Of a stretch of 40,887 nucleotides of DNA, positions 26,847-36,732 are shown one piece after another (the stretch's first letter is position 1; every line of letters starts with the position of its first letter). The stretch is taken from assembly GCA_902567495.1 (NCBI GenBank), contig CACFMO010000010.1:1-40887 (forward strand). Reading direction: 5' to 3'. A model generated the notes under the pieces. The model did not search any database, was not told the origin of the DNA, and was given only the letters and a program-made list of their open reading frames with translations. The stretch is from an uncultured Pelagibacteraceae bacterium (GTDB lineage: Bacteria; Pseudomonadota; Alphaproteobacteria; Pelagibacterales; Pelagibacteraceae). Position numbers and translations under genes: made by a program.

Positions 26847-27275
26847 TTAATTAGTCTCTAAAGTTTTTAATTTCAAAATCAATTCAGATTTTTTTTCACA
26901 AATTTTTTTACATACTTTGTTAAATTTTTTAATTAATTTGTCAGATTCTTCATAATCTGATTTTTTAATATTAAGAAGTGTTAGGAGATATAGAGCCTCT
27001 TCATTTTGTGGATTTATTAATATCACAGTATTTAAATTTTGCTCCTGAAGCTCATCGTTATCTCTCTCTTTAAATATTTTGGCCAAATATAGATAAGAAC
27101 CTTCACTTTTCGGGTTAAAAACAATATCCTGTTCAAATTTAAATTTAGATTCAGGAAATTTTTTTTCATTAAAAAGTTTAACTCCTTCTGAAAAGAAATT
27201 TTCTTTTGTAATCCCATTCATATTTATGATGCTAATTAATATGATGATAAATAAATATTTTTTTGTTTTTATCAT
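26847..27275 (-). CDS. Small exported TPR-repeat protein
   Basis: 142 residues with an N-terminal signal peptide or anchor (about 5-22, KKYLFIIILISIINMNGITKE) and tandem tetratricopeptide-like helices: FFSEGVKLFNEKKFPESKFKFEQDIVFNPKSEGSYLYLAKIF, then a second and third repeat with NPQNEEALYLLTLLNI. Probably a periplasmic scaffold. I cannot assign a partner or gene name. It sits between rlmE (13 nt) and panB (11 nt) in the same leftward operon. The C-terminal CKKICEKKSE has two cysteines four residues apart. Confidence 0.68.
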   Translation of the reverse strand: MIKTKKYLFIIILISIINMNGITKENFFSEGVKLFNEKKFPESKFKFEQDIVFNPKSEGSYLYLAKIFKERDNDELQEQNLNTVILINPQNEEALYLLTLLNIKKSDYEESDKLIKKFNKVCKKICEKKSELILKLKTLETN

Positions 27276-27288
27276 AAATTTTTAATCA

Positions 27289-27876
27289 TTATGTACTTAA
27301 TCCACAACAATGTATATAGCTTTCTCTTGACTCACCCCTACTTGACTGTGGTTTAAAAAAATTGATTTTTTTAAAGTTTTTTTTTGCTTTTAATTTTATT
27401 TCATTAAATTCTTCACCCATAAAAAATTTTGAAACAACAACACCATTTTTACTTAGTTTATCATTAGAAAAGTCTAATATATCAAGGCATAATTGATTAG
27501 TCCTCATAGTATCTAAACTTTTGTTACCAGTAGTATTAGAAGCCATATCAGATAAAATTAAATCAATGTTTGTGACAAAGTATTCGCTTATTTTTTTTTT
27601 TGAACTTGTATCAAGAAAATCTCCTTCAATTAATTTAATACCTTTTATTTGATCTGTTTTTTTCAAGTCTATTCCTAAAGTTTTTCCTTTATTATTTTTT
27701 TTTTGAATCACCTGGCACCAACCACCTGGGTATGATCCAACATCTAAAATATTTAAACCATTTTTAAGAAATTTGAACTTATCGTTTAATTCGATTAGTT
27801 TAAAAGCAGATCTTGAACGGTAGCCTAATGTTTTTGCTTTAAAAAAAAAATGATCTTGATAGTTTTTGTTATCCAT
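27289..27876 (-). CDS. rlmE: 23S rRNA 2'-O-ribose methyltransferase RlmE (FtsJ/RrmJ)
   Basis: SAM-dependent methylation of U2552 of 23S rRNA during late 50S assembly. 195 residues. SAM motif ILDVGSYPGGWCQVI (about 43-57). The K-D-K-E catalytic tetrad is visible as K26 (RSAFKL), D110 (LSDMASN), K150 (VSKFF) and E185 (SRESYI); the spacings (84, 40, 35) are the same or nearly so as in E. coli RrmJ. The protein begins close to the catalytic core and lacks much of the N-terminal extension seen in longer homologues. Confidence 0.94.
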   Translation of the reverse strand: MDNKNYQDHFFFKAKTLGYRSRSAFKLIELNDKFKFLKNGLNILDVGSYPGGWCQVIQKKNNKGKTLGIDLKKTDQIKGIKLIEGDFLDTSSKKKISEYFVTNIDLILSDMASNTTGNKSLDTMRTNQLCLDILDFSNDKLSKNGVVVSKFFMGEEFNEIKLKAKKNFKKINFFKPQSSRGESRESYIHCCGLST

Positions 27877-27882
27877 TTAAAA

Positions 27883-28671
27883 TTACAAAATATCTTGTTG
27901 ATCTTCGTCTAATAACTCATTTTCAGCTGATTTAGATTTTTTATTATAATTTAAAATACCTAAAGGAATGATTAATAAATAAATAAATAATCCCAAAGAT
28001 ATTGTCTCGAAAGTGAATTGTATAATTGAGAGAAAAAATAAACCAACACCTAGTAAAAGAAATATTGTCATATTTCTTTTAATTAAAATTTTCTTAAAAG
28101 AGTACGTGGGTAATTTTGAGATCAAAAGTAACGATACTATTATAGTAAGATATGGCGTAATAACTTTCAAGCTCATCAAATTTGAAAAGTTAGATAATTC
28201 AAAAATTAAGGGTAACAATATTAGACACCCTCCAGCAGGTGATGGAATCCCTTGAAAAAAATTATTTTTCCATTCCTCTTTATCTTCAAACTTAGTTAGA
28301 TTAAATCTTGCTAATCTTAAAACACAACAAACTGCATAAAACAAAACGATTAACCATCCAATTTTACCTAATTTATTTAATTCCCAAAAATAAATTATGA
28401 ATGCAGGGGCAATACCAAAACTAACAAAATCTGTTAATGAGTCTAATTCTTTTCCAAAATTTGATGTTCCCTTGATTAATCTTGCAACCCTTCCATCGAG
28501 TCCATCTAAAATTGCAGCAACAATTAAAAATAAAACTGCAAATGCAAAATTTCCATCCATTGCAAATTTAATTGAACTTATTCCTAAACAAACTCCCACG
28601 AGTGTAAGCACACTTGGAAGTATATATCTTGTTTGACTTACAGATACGATTTTAAATTTTTTTTTGTTCAT
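27883..28671 (-). CDS. pssA: CDP-diacylglycerol--serine O-phosphatidyltransferase
   Basis: Makes phosphatidylserine from CDP-diacylglycerol and serine at the inner membrane, the precursor of phosphatidylethanolamine. 262 residues with about 6-8 membrane helices. The CDP-alcohol phosphotransferase motif DG-x2-AR-x8-G-x3-D-x3-D is perfect (D59, G60, A63, R64, G73, D77, D81). This is the integral-membrane (Bacillus/alphaproteobacterial) type, not the E. coli peripheral type. Its ATG follows the psd stop with no gap (TAAATG), consistent with consecutive steps in one operon. Confidence 0.95.
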   Translation of the reverse strand: MNKKKFKIVSVSQTRYILPSVLTLVGVCLGISSIKFAMDGNFAFAVLFLIVAAILDGLDGRVARLIKGTSNFGKELDSLTDFVSFGIAPAFIIYFWELNKLGKIGWLIVLFYAVCCVLRLARFNLTKFEDKEEWKNNFFQGIPSPAGGCLILLPLIFELSNFSNLMSLKVITPYLTIIVSLLLISKLPTYSFKKILIKRNMTIFLLLGVGLFFLSIIQFTFETISLGLFIYLLIIPLGILNYNKKSKSAENELLDEDQQDIL

Positions 28672-29322
28672 TTATTTTCTTGCGATTAGGCTTTCGCCCG
28701 CAATAACGTTTTGACCAACTTTAACCATTGTATTTCTTTTACTGAAATATATATCAACTCTGCTACCAAATCTAATCATACCAAGTCTTTCGCCTTGTTT
28801 AATTTTTTGAGTTTTTTGTACTTGCGTTATAATTCTTCTGGCTATTAATCCTGCAATTTGAACAACAACAATATTTTCATTTTCTTCATCTTTAATTTTA
28901 AAATAATTTCTCTCATTTTCTTCGCTTGCTTTGTCTAAAGAAGCATTAAGAAACTTTCCTGGTTTATAAAATATTTCCTCTATTTCGCCATTTGAAGGAG
29001 ATCTGTTAACATGGCAATCAAAAACATTCATAAAAATACTGACTCTGGTAAATTGCTTGCTATCTAAACCTAATTCAACTGGCCCTTTTACTTCGCTAAT
29101 AGATGAAATTCTTCCATCTGCTGGGCTAGTTAAATAATTTTGATCCTCTATGACAACTCGTTCTGGATCTCTAAAAAAATAATAAACCCAAATTGTGATT
29201 AAAATAAAAATAAACCCAAAAAAGCTAGATATTGACAAAATAATAAGTGTTATTATTAAGGAAATAATCAGAAATTTATATCCTTCTGGGTGAACTTTTG
29301 GAAATATTTTTTCAAACATCAT
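28672..29322 (-). CDS. psd: Phosphatidylserine decarboxylase (short form, proenzyme)
   Basis: Converts phosphatidylserine to phosphatidylethanolamine. 216 residues, the short soluble/monotopic type common in alphaproteobacteria. Two hydrophobic segments near 17-48. Autocleavage between G186 and S187 in RFGSRVD would yield the pyruvoyl cofactor on the alpha chain. Likely supporting residues are D69 (SPADGR) and H104 (DCHVNR). An alternative ATG is the second codon. First gene of the leftward string to bamB and divergent from icd. Confidence 0.95.
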   Translation of the reverse strand: MMFEKIFPKVHPEGYKFLIISLIITLIILSISSFFGFIFILITIWVYYFFRDPERVVIEDQNYLTSPADGRISSISEVKGPVELGLDSKQFTRVSIFMNVFDCHVNRSPSNGEIEEIFYKPGKFLNASLDKASEENERNYFKIKDEENENIVVVQIAGLIARRIITQVQKTQKIKQGERLGMIRFGSRVDIYFSKRNTMVKVGQNVIAGESLIARK

Positions 29323-29332
29323 AACTTATAAT

Positions 29333-29360
29333 TTGCTAATAATGAGTTAATATGTATAAA
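29333..29360 (+). promoter_or_regulatory. Candidate promoter for icd
   Basis: TTGCTA (29333-29338) and TATAAA (29355-29360) are 16 nt apart in the 68-nt gap between psd and icd; predicted start near 29367, leader about 24 nt. No strong Shine-Dalgarno precedes the icd ATG. A-T richness means chance matches are possible. Confidence 0.4.
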
Positions 29361-29390
29361 AATCTTAAATTATCAATTTAAATTTTTATT

Positions 29391-30605
29391 ATGGCAAAAA
29401 TCAAAGTTAAAAATCCAGTAGTAGAGCTAGATGGCGATGAAATGACCCGTATTATTTGGTCATTTGTTAAAGAAAAATTAATAAAACCGTACCTGGATAT
29501 TGAACTAAAATACTATGATCTTGGAATGGAAAATAGGGATAAAACAAATGATCAAGTTACAATTGATTGTGCTAAAGCAATTCAAAAATTTGGTGCTGGT
29601 GTTAAATGTGCAACAATTACACCAGATGAAGCCAGGGTGAAGGAATTTAATTTAAAGAGGATGTGGAGATCACCAAATGGTACGATAAGAAATATTGTTG
29701 GAGGAACTATTTTTCGAGAGCCAATTATTTGTAAAAATGTACCTAGACTTGTTCCGCATTGGACTGAAAGTGTAATAGTTGGAAGACATGCTTTTGGTGA
29801 TCAATATAGAGCAACAGATTTTAAGGTTCCTGGAAAAGGTAAAATGACAATTAAATGGGAGTCAGATGATGGAAAAAAGAAAATCGAGCATGAAGTTTTT
29901 AAATTCAACGATTCTGGAATTGCTTTGTCAATGTATAATTTAGATAGTTCAATAAAGGATTTTGCTAGAGCATGTTTAAATTATGGTTTAGTAAGAAAAT
30001 GGCCAGTTTATTTTTCGTCGAAAAATACGATCTTAAAAGTATATGACGGAAGGTTTAAAGATATATTTGAAGATATTTATAAAAAAGAGTTTAAAAAAAA
30101 GTTTGATGACGCTGGAATTACCTATGAGCATAGATTAATTGATGACATGGTCGCATGCGCTATGAAGTGGAGCGGTAAATATATTTGGGCATGTAAAAAT
30201 TATGACGGGGATGTGCAATCAGATACAGTTGCTCAGGGTTATGGTTCATTAGGTTTGATGACTAGTGTACTTAGAACACCAGATGGTAAAATAGCAGAAG
30301 CTGAGGCGGCCCATGGAACTGTTACGAGGCATTATAGGCAGCATCAACAAGGTAAGGAAACATCAACAAATCCAATTGCATCTATTTTTGCGTGGACTAG
30401 AGGATTGACTCATAGAGGTCAATTAGACGGTAATGACGAGTTAATTAAGTTTTCAAATACTCTAGAGAAAGTTTGCATTGAAACAGTTGAAAGTGGATCA
30501 ATGACTAAAGACTTGGCTATTTTAATTAGTAAGAGCCAAAAATTTCTTACTACAAATCAATTCTTAGAAGCAATAGACTCTAATCTTAAAAAAAAGCTTA
30601 ATTAA
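29391..30605 (+). CDS. icd: Isocitrate dehydrogenase, NADP-dependent (type II, eukaryote-like)
   Basis: Oxidative decarboxylation of isocitrate to 2-oxoglutarate in the TCA cycle, making NADPH. 404 residues. [47 protein letters not shown] and [21 protein letters not shown] are typical of the dimeric type II subfamily shared with mitochondrial and cytosolic IDH, not the E. coli type I enzyme. [12 protein letters not shown] and [17 protein letters not shown] complete the active site. Its stop and that of convergent alaS share TTAATTAA. Confidence 0.97.
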   Translation: MAKIKVKNPVVELDGDEMTRIIWSFVKEKLIKPYLDIELKYYDLGMENRDKTNDQVTIDCAKAIQKFGAGVKCATITPDEARVKEFNLKRMWRSPNGTIRNIVGGTIFREPIICKNVPRLVPHWTESVIVGRHAFGDQYRATDFKVPGKGKMTIKWESDDGKKKIEHEVFKFNDSGIALSMYNLDSSIKDFARACLNYGLVRKWPVYFSSKNTILKVYDGRFKDIFEDIYKKEFKKKFDDAGITYEHRLIDDMVACAMKWSGKYIWACKNYDGDVQSDTVAQGYGSLGLMTSVLRTPDGKIAEAEAAHGTVTRHYRQHQQGKETSTNPIASIFAWTRGLTHRGQLDGNDELIKFSNTLEKVCIETVESGSMTKDLAILISKSQKFLTTNQFLEAIDSNLKKKLN

Positions 30606-33273
30606 TTTTATTATTTAAGGTTTTAAAAGCTTCTTCAATCTTATCTTTGTCAGATCCTCCTGCTTGTGCAAAATCTACTCTACCTCCACCACCTCTCCCT
30701 CCAAGAATCTTGGAAGCTATTTTCACTAGTTCAACAGCGTCAAATTTTTTAGTAAGATCTTTGGTTAAACCAACAGCTATTCCAACTTTACCTTCAAAAA
30801 TCGAAATACTTACTACGATACCATTTTTAATATCTTTTTTTCCTTGATCGATTACACTTCTTAATTCCTTTGGCGGAAAATCTTTCAAAACCTGTTGCCT
30901 GAATAAAAAACTACCAATTTTTTTATCTTTTATAATATTTTTATTTTTATCTTCAATAATCTTTTTAATTGTAATTTTTTCTAATTGTTTGTTAAGATTT
31001 TTTAAGTTCTCTGACAAATCAACATTGTCCTTAAAATTTGGTTTCACTTTAAGTTTTAACAAATCTTTTTTTATTAAATTAACTTGATCTTTAAGATTTT
31101 TTTCTTTTAAAGACTTGTCTTCTTTAAGTGATTTTTCATAATCTTGAAGTTGTTTTTTTCTTAACGCTTCTACTCTTCTAATTCCAGAAGCTATTGATGA
31201 TTGACTAATTACTTTAAATTCTCCAACTTCTTTTGTGTTTCTTACATGTGTTCCACCACATAATTCTGTGGAAAAGAAACCATTCTTTTCTTTACCCATA
31301 AAAACTACTCTGACTTCATCACCATACTTTTCGCCAAATAAAGCTAAGGCTCCTAAAGCAACAGCTTCTTTAGGTGTCATAATTCTTGTATGTACATCAC
31401 TCGCGCCATTTACCATTTCGTTAACAATTTTATTAATCTTAAGTATTTCATCTTTTTCGATAGGCTTGTTATGGCTAAAATCAAATCTTAGTCTATCTGG
31501 ACTTACTAATGATCCCTTTTGAGTTACGTGTTTACCAAGTGTCCTTCTTAAAGACTCGTGAAGTAAATGTGTTGCAGAGTGATTTGCTCTTGCATTGTTT
31601 CTTTTTTGAATATTTATTTCAAGATTTACACTATCTCCAACAGCGAATGATCCCTTTTGAACTGTTCCATAATGAACAAATAGGTCGCCCATTTTTTTTT
31701 GTGTATCTTGAATATTAATTTTACATTTAGAACTTGAAATAATTCCTTGATCTCCGACCTGTCCACCTGACTCACCATAAAAAGGTGTTTGATTTGTTAT
31801 GACCTCAACTTCATCGCCTTCTTTTGCGTTTTCAACAAAGTTATTTCCTTTTGATATTTTTAAAACAATGCCTTCCGCTTTATCAAATTCATAACCTAAA
31901 AATTCTGTTGGGTTCAATTGTTCTCTTACTTTAAACCATTTTTCCTCTACTGATTTATCACCTGATCCTTTCCAGCTTGCTCTAGCTAACTCTTTGCTTT
32001 TCTGCATTGCTTTATCAAAGGCGGTAGAATCTATTTTTATATTTTTATTTTTCAAAATATCAGCAGTAAGGTCTAACGGGAATCCATATGTGTCGTATAA
32101 CTTGAAAGCTATTTCTCCAGGCAAGATGTTATTTTTAACTTTTTCTAAATTCTGATTCAAGATTTTCATTCCTCTTTCTAAAAGTGATGAGAATTTTTCT
32201 TCCTCGTTTTTTAATGTTTCTATAATTAGATCTTTTCCAGTATTTAATTCAGGATAACTTTTTGACATTTCGTTTAATAGAACATCAAATAATTTAAAAA
32301 ATATTGGATGTTTACTTCCAAGTGTATGAGCATGTCTCATGCCTCTTCTCATAATTCTTCTAAGAACATAACCTCTTCCCTCGTTAGAAGGTAAAACTCC
32401 CTCGGCTATAAGAAAACTACTTGCTCTGAGATGATCAGCGATTACTCTATGACTTGCAATAGTGTCGTTGTTAATTTTAGTATTCGTAATTTCAGATGAC
32501 GCTGTTATAAGTTTTTTAAAATGATCTATTCCATAATTGTCGTGAGTTCCTTGCAAAACAGCCGTTATTCTCTCTAAGCCCATTCCTGTATCCACTGACG
32601 GCTTCGGCAAATCAATTCTTTTATCATTGGAAATTTGTTCAAATTGCATGAAAACTAGGTTCCAAATTTCGATAAATCTATCTCCATCTTGATCAGAGCT
32701 TCCAGGAGGACCTCCTTTTAATTTGTCTCCGTGATCAAAAAATATTTCAGAACAAGGTCCGCAAGGACCAGTTTCACCCATTGACCAAAAATTATCAGAT
32801 GTTGATATTTTAACTATTTTACTTTCGGGCAATCCAGCAATCTTTTTCCATAGATTAAAGGCTTCCTCATCCTCAGAATAAACGGTAGCCGATAGTCTAT
32901 CCTTAGAAATACCAAAATCTTTAGTGAGTAGTTCCCATGCGTGATAAATTGCTTTTTCCTTGAAGTAATCTCCGAAAGAAAAGTTTCCAAGCATTTCAAA
33001 AAATGTATGGTGTCTGGGGGTATAACCAACATTTTCTAGATCATTGTGTTTTCCACCTGCCCTGATACATTTTTGTGAAGTAGTAGCAGTTTTATAAGAC
33101 TTATTTTCAACACCCGTAAATACGTTTTTAAATTGAACCATTCCCGAATTCGTAAACATTAGTGTTGGATCGTTATTTGGAACTATATTGCTTGATTCTA
33201 TAATTTCATGTTGATTTCTTGAAAAATAGCCAAGAAAGTTCTTTCTAATCTCACTCATTAGAATTTTACTCAT
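30598..33273 (-). CDS. alaS: Alanyl-tRNA synthetase
   Basis: Charges tRNA-Ala and edits Ser/Gly mischarging. 891 residues: class II aminoacylation domain (about 1-250; [28 protein letters not shown]), tRNA-recognition domain (to about 450), editing domain with the zinc ligands HSATHLLH and CGGTH, a coiled-coil-like K/E-rich stretch (about 710-770) and a C-Ala domain ending [14 protein letters not shown]. The annotated ATG (33273) gives [11 protein letters not shown]; an alternative start five codons in (33258) fits the usual MSEIR N-terminus equally well. Downstream of recA, separated by a strong hairpin. Confidence 0.96.
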   Translation of the reverse strand: MSKILMSEIRKNFLGYFSRNQHEIIESSNIVPNNDPTLMFTNSGMVQFKNVFTGVENKSYKTATTSQKCIRAGGKHNDLENVGYTPRHHTFFEMLGNFSFGDYFKEKAIYHAWELLTKDFGISKDRLSATVYSEDEEAFNLWKKIAGLPESKIVKISTSDNFWSMGETGPCGPCSEIFFDHGDKLKGGPPGSSDQDGDRFIEIWNLVFMQFEQISNDKRIDLPKPSVDTGMGLERITAVLQGTHDNYGIDHFKKLITASSEITNTKINNDTIASHRVIADHLRASSFLIAEGVLPSNEGRGYVLRRIMRRGMRHAHTLGSKHPIFFKLFDVLLNEMSKSYPELNTGKDLIIETLKNEEEKFSSLLERGMKILNQNLEKVKNNILPGEIAFKLYDTYGFPLDLTADILKNKNIKIDSTAFDKAMQKSKELARASWKGSGDKSVEEKWFKVREQLNPTEFLGYEFDKAEGIVLKISKGNNFVENAKEGDEVEVITNQTPFYGESGGQVGDQGIISSSKCKINIQDTQKKMGDLFVHYGTVQKGSFAVGDSVNLEINIQKRNNARANHSATHLLHESLRRTLGKHVTQKGSLVSPDRLRFDFSHNKPIEKDEILKINKIVNEMVNGASDVHTRIMTPKEAVALGALALFGEKYGDEVRVVFMGKEKNGFFSTELCGGTHVRNTKEVGEFKVISQSSIASGIRRVEALRKKQLQDYEKSLKEDKSLKEKNLKDQVNLIKKDLLKLKVKPNFKDNVDLSENLKNLNKQLEKITIKKIIEDKNKNIIKDKKIGSFLFRQQVLKDFPPKELRSVIDQGKKDIKNGIVVSISIFEGKVGIAVGLTKDLTKKFDAVELVKIASKILGGRGGGGRVDFAQAGGSDKDKIEEAFKTLNNKIN

Positions 33274-33310
33274 ATATCTATTAAATACAGATATTTTATT
33301 TGATGTCTAT

Positions 33311-33353
33311 AATAAGAAAACACACGAAAGGTGCGAGGGGCACCTTTCGTGTG
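33311..33353 (-). terminator. Rho-independent terminator-like hairpin after recA
   Basis: CACACGAAAGGTGC (33321-33334) and its exact reverse complement (33340-33353) form a 14-bp perfect stem with a 5-nt loop, far more GC-rich than its surroundings. On the minus strand it is followed by TTTTCTTATT, so it would end the recA transcript about 22 nt after the recA stop. It is only about 48 nt upstream of the same-strand alaS start. It is the only strong intrinsic-terminator-like hairpin I find in the window. Confidence 0.72.
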
Positions 33354-33374
33354 GAGAGTATAATGAAAATATCG

Positions 33375-34466
33375 TTATTTATCTGTTTCTTTTTCTTTAG
33401 GAGTTGAATTTTCCTCAATTTTTTTTGATATTAAGCCAGCTTTAGTTCTGATAGCTGTCTCAATCTCATCCGCTACTTTTGGATTCTTTTCTAAATAAAG
33501 TTTAGCATTCTCTCTACCTTGACCAATTTTTTCTCCCTTGTACGCATACCATGCGCCAGATTTCTCTACTACATCTGCTTTTGCACCAAGGTCAATTAAT
33601 TCACCTGATTTACTAATACCTTTTCCATACATAAGATCAAATTCAACCATTTTAAATGGTGGCGCTACTTTATTTTTAACAACTTTAACTCTTGTGCTAT
33701 TTCCAATGATTTGATCTTTTTCTTTGATAGCGCCTATTCTTCTTATATCCATACGAACTGACGAATAAAATTTAAGCGCATTTCCTCCTGATGTGGTTTC
33801 TGGGTTTCCAAACATCACTCCGATCTTCATTCTTATTTGATTAATAAAAATGACCATTGTGTTTGATTTAGAAATTGAGCCAGTTAATTTTCTTAAAGCC
33901 TGACTCATTAATCTTGACTGTAAACCAACGTGATGATCGCCCATTTCGCCCTCTAATTCAGCTTTTGGAGTTAAAGCTGCAACAGAGTCGACCACTAAAA
34001 CTGATAGTGATCCAGATTTTATTAATGTGTCTGCAATTTCTAAAGCTTGTTCTCCAGTGTCTGGTTGTGAAATCAATAGATCATCAGTTTTAACACCTAA
34101 TTTCTTAGCATATACAGGGTCTAAAGCGTGTTCTGCATCAACAAAACCACAAATTCCACCGACTTTTTGTGCTTCAGCAACGACTTGTAAAGCTAACGTT
34201 GTTTTACCTGATGATTCTGGGCCATAAATCTCTATAACTCTTCCTTTAGGTAATCCGCCTATTCCTAATGCTAAGTCTAAACTTAAAGATCCAGTTGAGA
34301 TGGACTCTACGTCCATTGCCTGTTGTTGACCTAAACGCATTACTGAGCCCTTACCAAAATTATCGTCGATTTGGCTTATAGCAGCGTTCAATGCCTTGTT
34401 TTTTTCTTTAATCTCTTGCTCTTTCTTAGAGTCAGACTTAACTACTTTTAAATTATTTTTGGTCAT
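33375..34466 (-). CDS. recA: Recombinase RecA
   Basis: ATP-dependent strand-exchange protein for homologous recombination and SOS signalling. 363 residues. Walker [10 protein letters not shown] (82-90), [62 protein letters not shown] and the L2-loop [22 protein letters not shown] are all standard. No intein. A lysine-rich N-terminal extension of about 15 residues precedes the core. The ATG has an AGGA-type Shine-Dalgarno about 8 nt upstream. An SOS-like box lies in its putative promoter. Confidence 0.98.
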   Translation of the reverse strand: MTKNNLKVVKSDSKKEQEIKEKNKALNAAISQIDDNFGKGSVMRLGQQQAMDVESISTGSLSLDLALGIGGLPKGRVIEIYGPESSGKTTLALQVVAEAQKVGGICGFVDAEHALDPVYAKKLGVKTDDLLISQPDTGEQALEIADTLIKSGSLSVLVVDSVAALTPKAELEGEMGDHHVGLQSRLMSQALRKLTGSISKSNTMVIFINQIRMKIGVMFGNPETTSGGNALKFYSSVRMDIRRIGAIKEKDQIIGNSTRVKVVKNKVAPPFKMVEFDLMYGKGISKSGELIDLGAKADVVEKSGAWYAYKGEKIGQGRENAKLYLEKNPKVADEIETAIRTKAGLISKKIEENSTPKEKETDK

Positions 34467-34502
34467 TTTTTTTCCTTTTTTTAATTACGAATCAATGTTT
34501 TA

Positions 34503-34530
34503 AATGTACACATTTTGTTCTTTTAATCAA
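34503..34530 (-). promoter_or_regulatory. Candidate recA promoter with embedded SOS-like box
   Basis: On the minus strand TTGATT (34530-34525) and TACATT (34508-34503) are 16 nt apart. Between and overlapping them is, read on the plus strand, GTAC-N7-GTTC (34506-34520), a 7-of-8 match to the alphaproteobacterial LexA operator GTTC-N7-GTTC. The position over the promoter is where a repressor would act. The match is short and no lexA is visible in the window. Confidence 0.35.
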
Positions 34531-34550
34531 TCTTAAAATAATATATTAAT

Positions 34551-35837
34551 TTACCTAATATTTTCTAAGAAAAGGTCTCCAATAGACGCGAGTAAACTAA
34601 ATTGCGCTATTGCAAAATCTTTTTGTGCGTTTGCATAGCTTGTTCGAGCTTCTAGAAGAAGTGTTCTGGACTGGATTACTTCTAGTGTAGTTCTCTTGTT
34701 ACCTGTATCGTATTCAAGTGTGATGCCCTCATTGGCTAGTTCAGCAGCTTTTAACTGGGCTGTTGTAGCGTCTAATATGCCTTTAGATGAATTGTAGTTT
34801 GTCCAAGCATTTGCAGTATCTATACTAACTTGATCAGATATATCGTCAAAAAGTAGTTTTTTTTCCTCTACCCTAAACTTCGCTTTTTTTACTGACGATA
34901 TATTCTTTCCACCTTTGAAAAGTGGCCACTTAACAGTTGCTTTCACTTCTTCTTGTTCTCTTTCATCAACTGTGGTGCTTAAGTCATAGTTCTTTTTCTT
35001 TTCGTAAGATATTGAAGCTGATGGGCTTAAATCACCTCTTGCCGCAAAAAGTTCTCTTTTTGCAATTTCTAAATCTATTTTAGCTAAATTTAATCTAGGA
35101 TTTATTTGGTCAGAGATTACAGAAGCTGTTCTTAAGCTCGTTGGTGTACTCAAATTAGGTATAAATGATAGATTAATATCATCAGGAGACTTGGAGCCTA
35201 TAATTTTTTGAAAATTCTTTTTACTAGATATGAGCTCATTTCTAGCAGTTATTAATTTTGCTTGGGCACCAGCGAGTGATGATTCTGATTGTGCAAAATC
35301 GGTTAAGCTTATTTCACCTCTTTCCAATCGTGATCTATCACTTTCAACCTGTCTTTCAAAAAGGTCAACGTTTAATTGGTTGAATTCAAGATTTTTAAAA
35401 CTATATCCCAAATTATAGTATGCGGTTGCCGCACTTAATATAACTTCTTGTTCTAGTTTTATAAGCTCATATTTCGCGTACTCAAATTTTAGCTGTGATT
35501 TTTTAAGATTATTGTAATTACTAAAACCACTAAAAATTTTTTGCTCAACTAAAACAGATCTAGTCTCAGGAGTTGAACTTGTATTTCCTAATTCCGCACC
35601 AGATTGATTTATTCTATTTGTATCTTCCTGACTTGATATATTTCCTGAAATTGTTACCGATGGCAAAAACTCCCCTCGGGAGATGTTTACATCTTGTTTT
35701 GTTGCGTTTAAACTTGCTCTCTCAGCATTTAATTTTGAATTATTATTGAATGCATCAGATAAAGTTTTGATAACATCTTGTCCGCTAATATTTGTGCAAA
35801 AAAAATAAAAAATAATAGTTAAAAATATCTTTTTCAT
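34551..35837 (-). CDS. tolC: TolC-like outer-membrane efflux channel
   Basis: 428 residues with a signal peptide (about 1-19, TIIFYFFCTNISGQ) and two outer-membrane-efflux-protein repeats of long amphipathic helices and short barrel strands (ASLNATKQDVNISRGEFLPSVTISGN; NLAKIDLEIAKRELFAARGDLSPSASISYEKKK). Ends with TTLEVIQSRTLLLEARTSYANAQKDFAIAQFSLLASIG, a common TolC ending. It would form the trimeric exit duct for type I secretion or RND/MFS efflux. No membrane-fusion or pump gene is adjacent. It lies 4 nt after the kinase gene. Confidence 0.9.
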   Translation of the reverse strand: MKKIFLTIIFYFFCTNISGQDVIKTLSDAFNNNSKLNAERASLNATKQDVNISRGEFLPSVTISGNISSQEDTNRINQSGAELGNTSSTPETRSVLVEQKIFSGFSNYNNLKKSQLKFEYAKYELIKLEQEVILSAATAYYNLGYSFKNLEFNQLNVDLFERQVESDRSRLERGEISLTDFAQSESSLAGAQAKLITARNELISSKKNFQKIIGSKSPDDINLSFIPNLSTPTSLRTASVISDQINPRLNLAKIDLEIAKRELFAARGDLSPSASISYEKKKNYDLSTTVDEREQEEVKATVKWPLFKGGKNISSVKKAKFRVEEKKLLFDDISDQVSIDTANAWTNYNSSKGILDATTAQLKAAELANEGITLEYDTGNKRTTLEVIQSRTLLLEARTSYANAQKDFAIAQFSLLASIGDLFLENIR

Positions 35838-35841
35838 AAAT

Positions 35842-36732
35842 TTAATTGATTAACATTTTTTTTGATCTATGGTTTTTGTCTAAGAAAATCGTTAGATCTG
35901 ATATTTTTGAATAATTTTTCATCATATGCTTAGTTAATCTTTCATAAAACATAATAAATTCCTTTACTTGTGTTTTTGACATAGTCTTTTTACTTTTTGT
36001 TGTCAATTTCATTTTTTGCTCCTGAAGCCATCTCCATTTGATAATATAATTAAAATGAGGGACTTTTAAGTAAACTAGTTTATCGATCTTATTAAATAGA
36101 TTTTTATACCTTTTTTTTATTAAATTATTTACTATTTTCCTCCATTTCAGATTTTTATCGTATTTTTTTTCAATCCAATTTAACGGTCTTTTTAATTCAA
36201 TATTATTTTGATGTGTAGTACCAACACACCAACCCTCAAAAATAATTATATCTGGTTTTATTTTAATTTTTTGCCATTTGCTTTTACTAAGTCTATCATC
36301 TTTAGATTTATCAAATTTTGGTATTAAAACTGTTCTAAATTTTTTTTGCTTTAGTTTTCTTATAGTTTTATTTAATAATGAAATGTCGTGGGTTCCAGGT
36401 ACCCCCCTGGTAATAAATAATGGATGTTTTTTCTTAGACATTATTAGTCTATCATTTTTTGTTTTGTAAAAGTCATCTATAGAAAATACACAAAGATTTA
36501 AATCATATTTTTTCTTTAAAATTAATTTTAATATTCCTGTAATTGTGCTTTTGCCTGCTCCTTGACCACCTGACAAACCTATTATTTTTGTTTCAAAATC
36601 TTTGCTATAAACTGAATAAATCCATTCTGACAATGGTAAATAAAATTTATTCAATTTTCCAATTTTGTCGACGATAGGTTTGCCAGAAACCTCTTGTTTT
36701 TTTAAATATTTTAAATAATCACTTTTTGTCAT
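35842..36732 (-). CDS. P-loop kinase, D-glycerate 3-kinase-like
   Basis: About 296 residues from the ATG at 36732 (MTKSDYLKYLKKQ). An upstream ATG at 36750 adds six residues but overlaps the preceding gene more (32 versus 14 nt). P-loop GLSGGQGAGKSTI (about 52-64), SIDDFYKTK, TRGVPGTHDISLL and PKFDKSKDDRL match the GLYK/YGR205W family of phosphoribulokinase-related small-molecule kinases. The expected reaction is ATP plus D-glycerate to 3-phosphoglycerate, which would link photorespiration-like glycolate or serine-cycle carbon to glycolysis. Substrate is inferred from family only. Downstream of a GFA-fold gene and upstream of tolC. Confidence 0.78.
   Translation of the reverse strand: MTKSDYLKYLKKQEVSGKPIVDKIGKLNKFYLPLSEWIYSVYSKDFETKIIGLSGGQGAGKSTITGILKLILKKKYDLNLCVFSIDDFYKTKNDRLIMSKKKHPLFITRGVPGTHDISLLNKTIRKLKQKKFRTVLIPKFDKSKDDRLSKSKWQKIKIKPDIIIFEGWCVGTTHQNNIELKRPLNWIEKKYDKNLKWRKIVNNLIKKRYKNLFNKIDKLVYLKVPHFNYIIKWRWLQEQKMKLTTKSKKTMSKTQVKEFIMFYERLTKHMMKNYSKISDLTIFLDKNHRSKKMLIN

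Noticed and set aside
26847-27275. TPR protein as a toxin-antitoxin or defence component
   Set aside because: It sits in a tight housekeeping operon with a signal peptide and simple TPR repeats; no partner gene or effector domain supports this.
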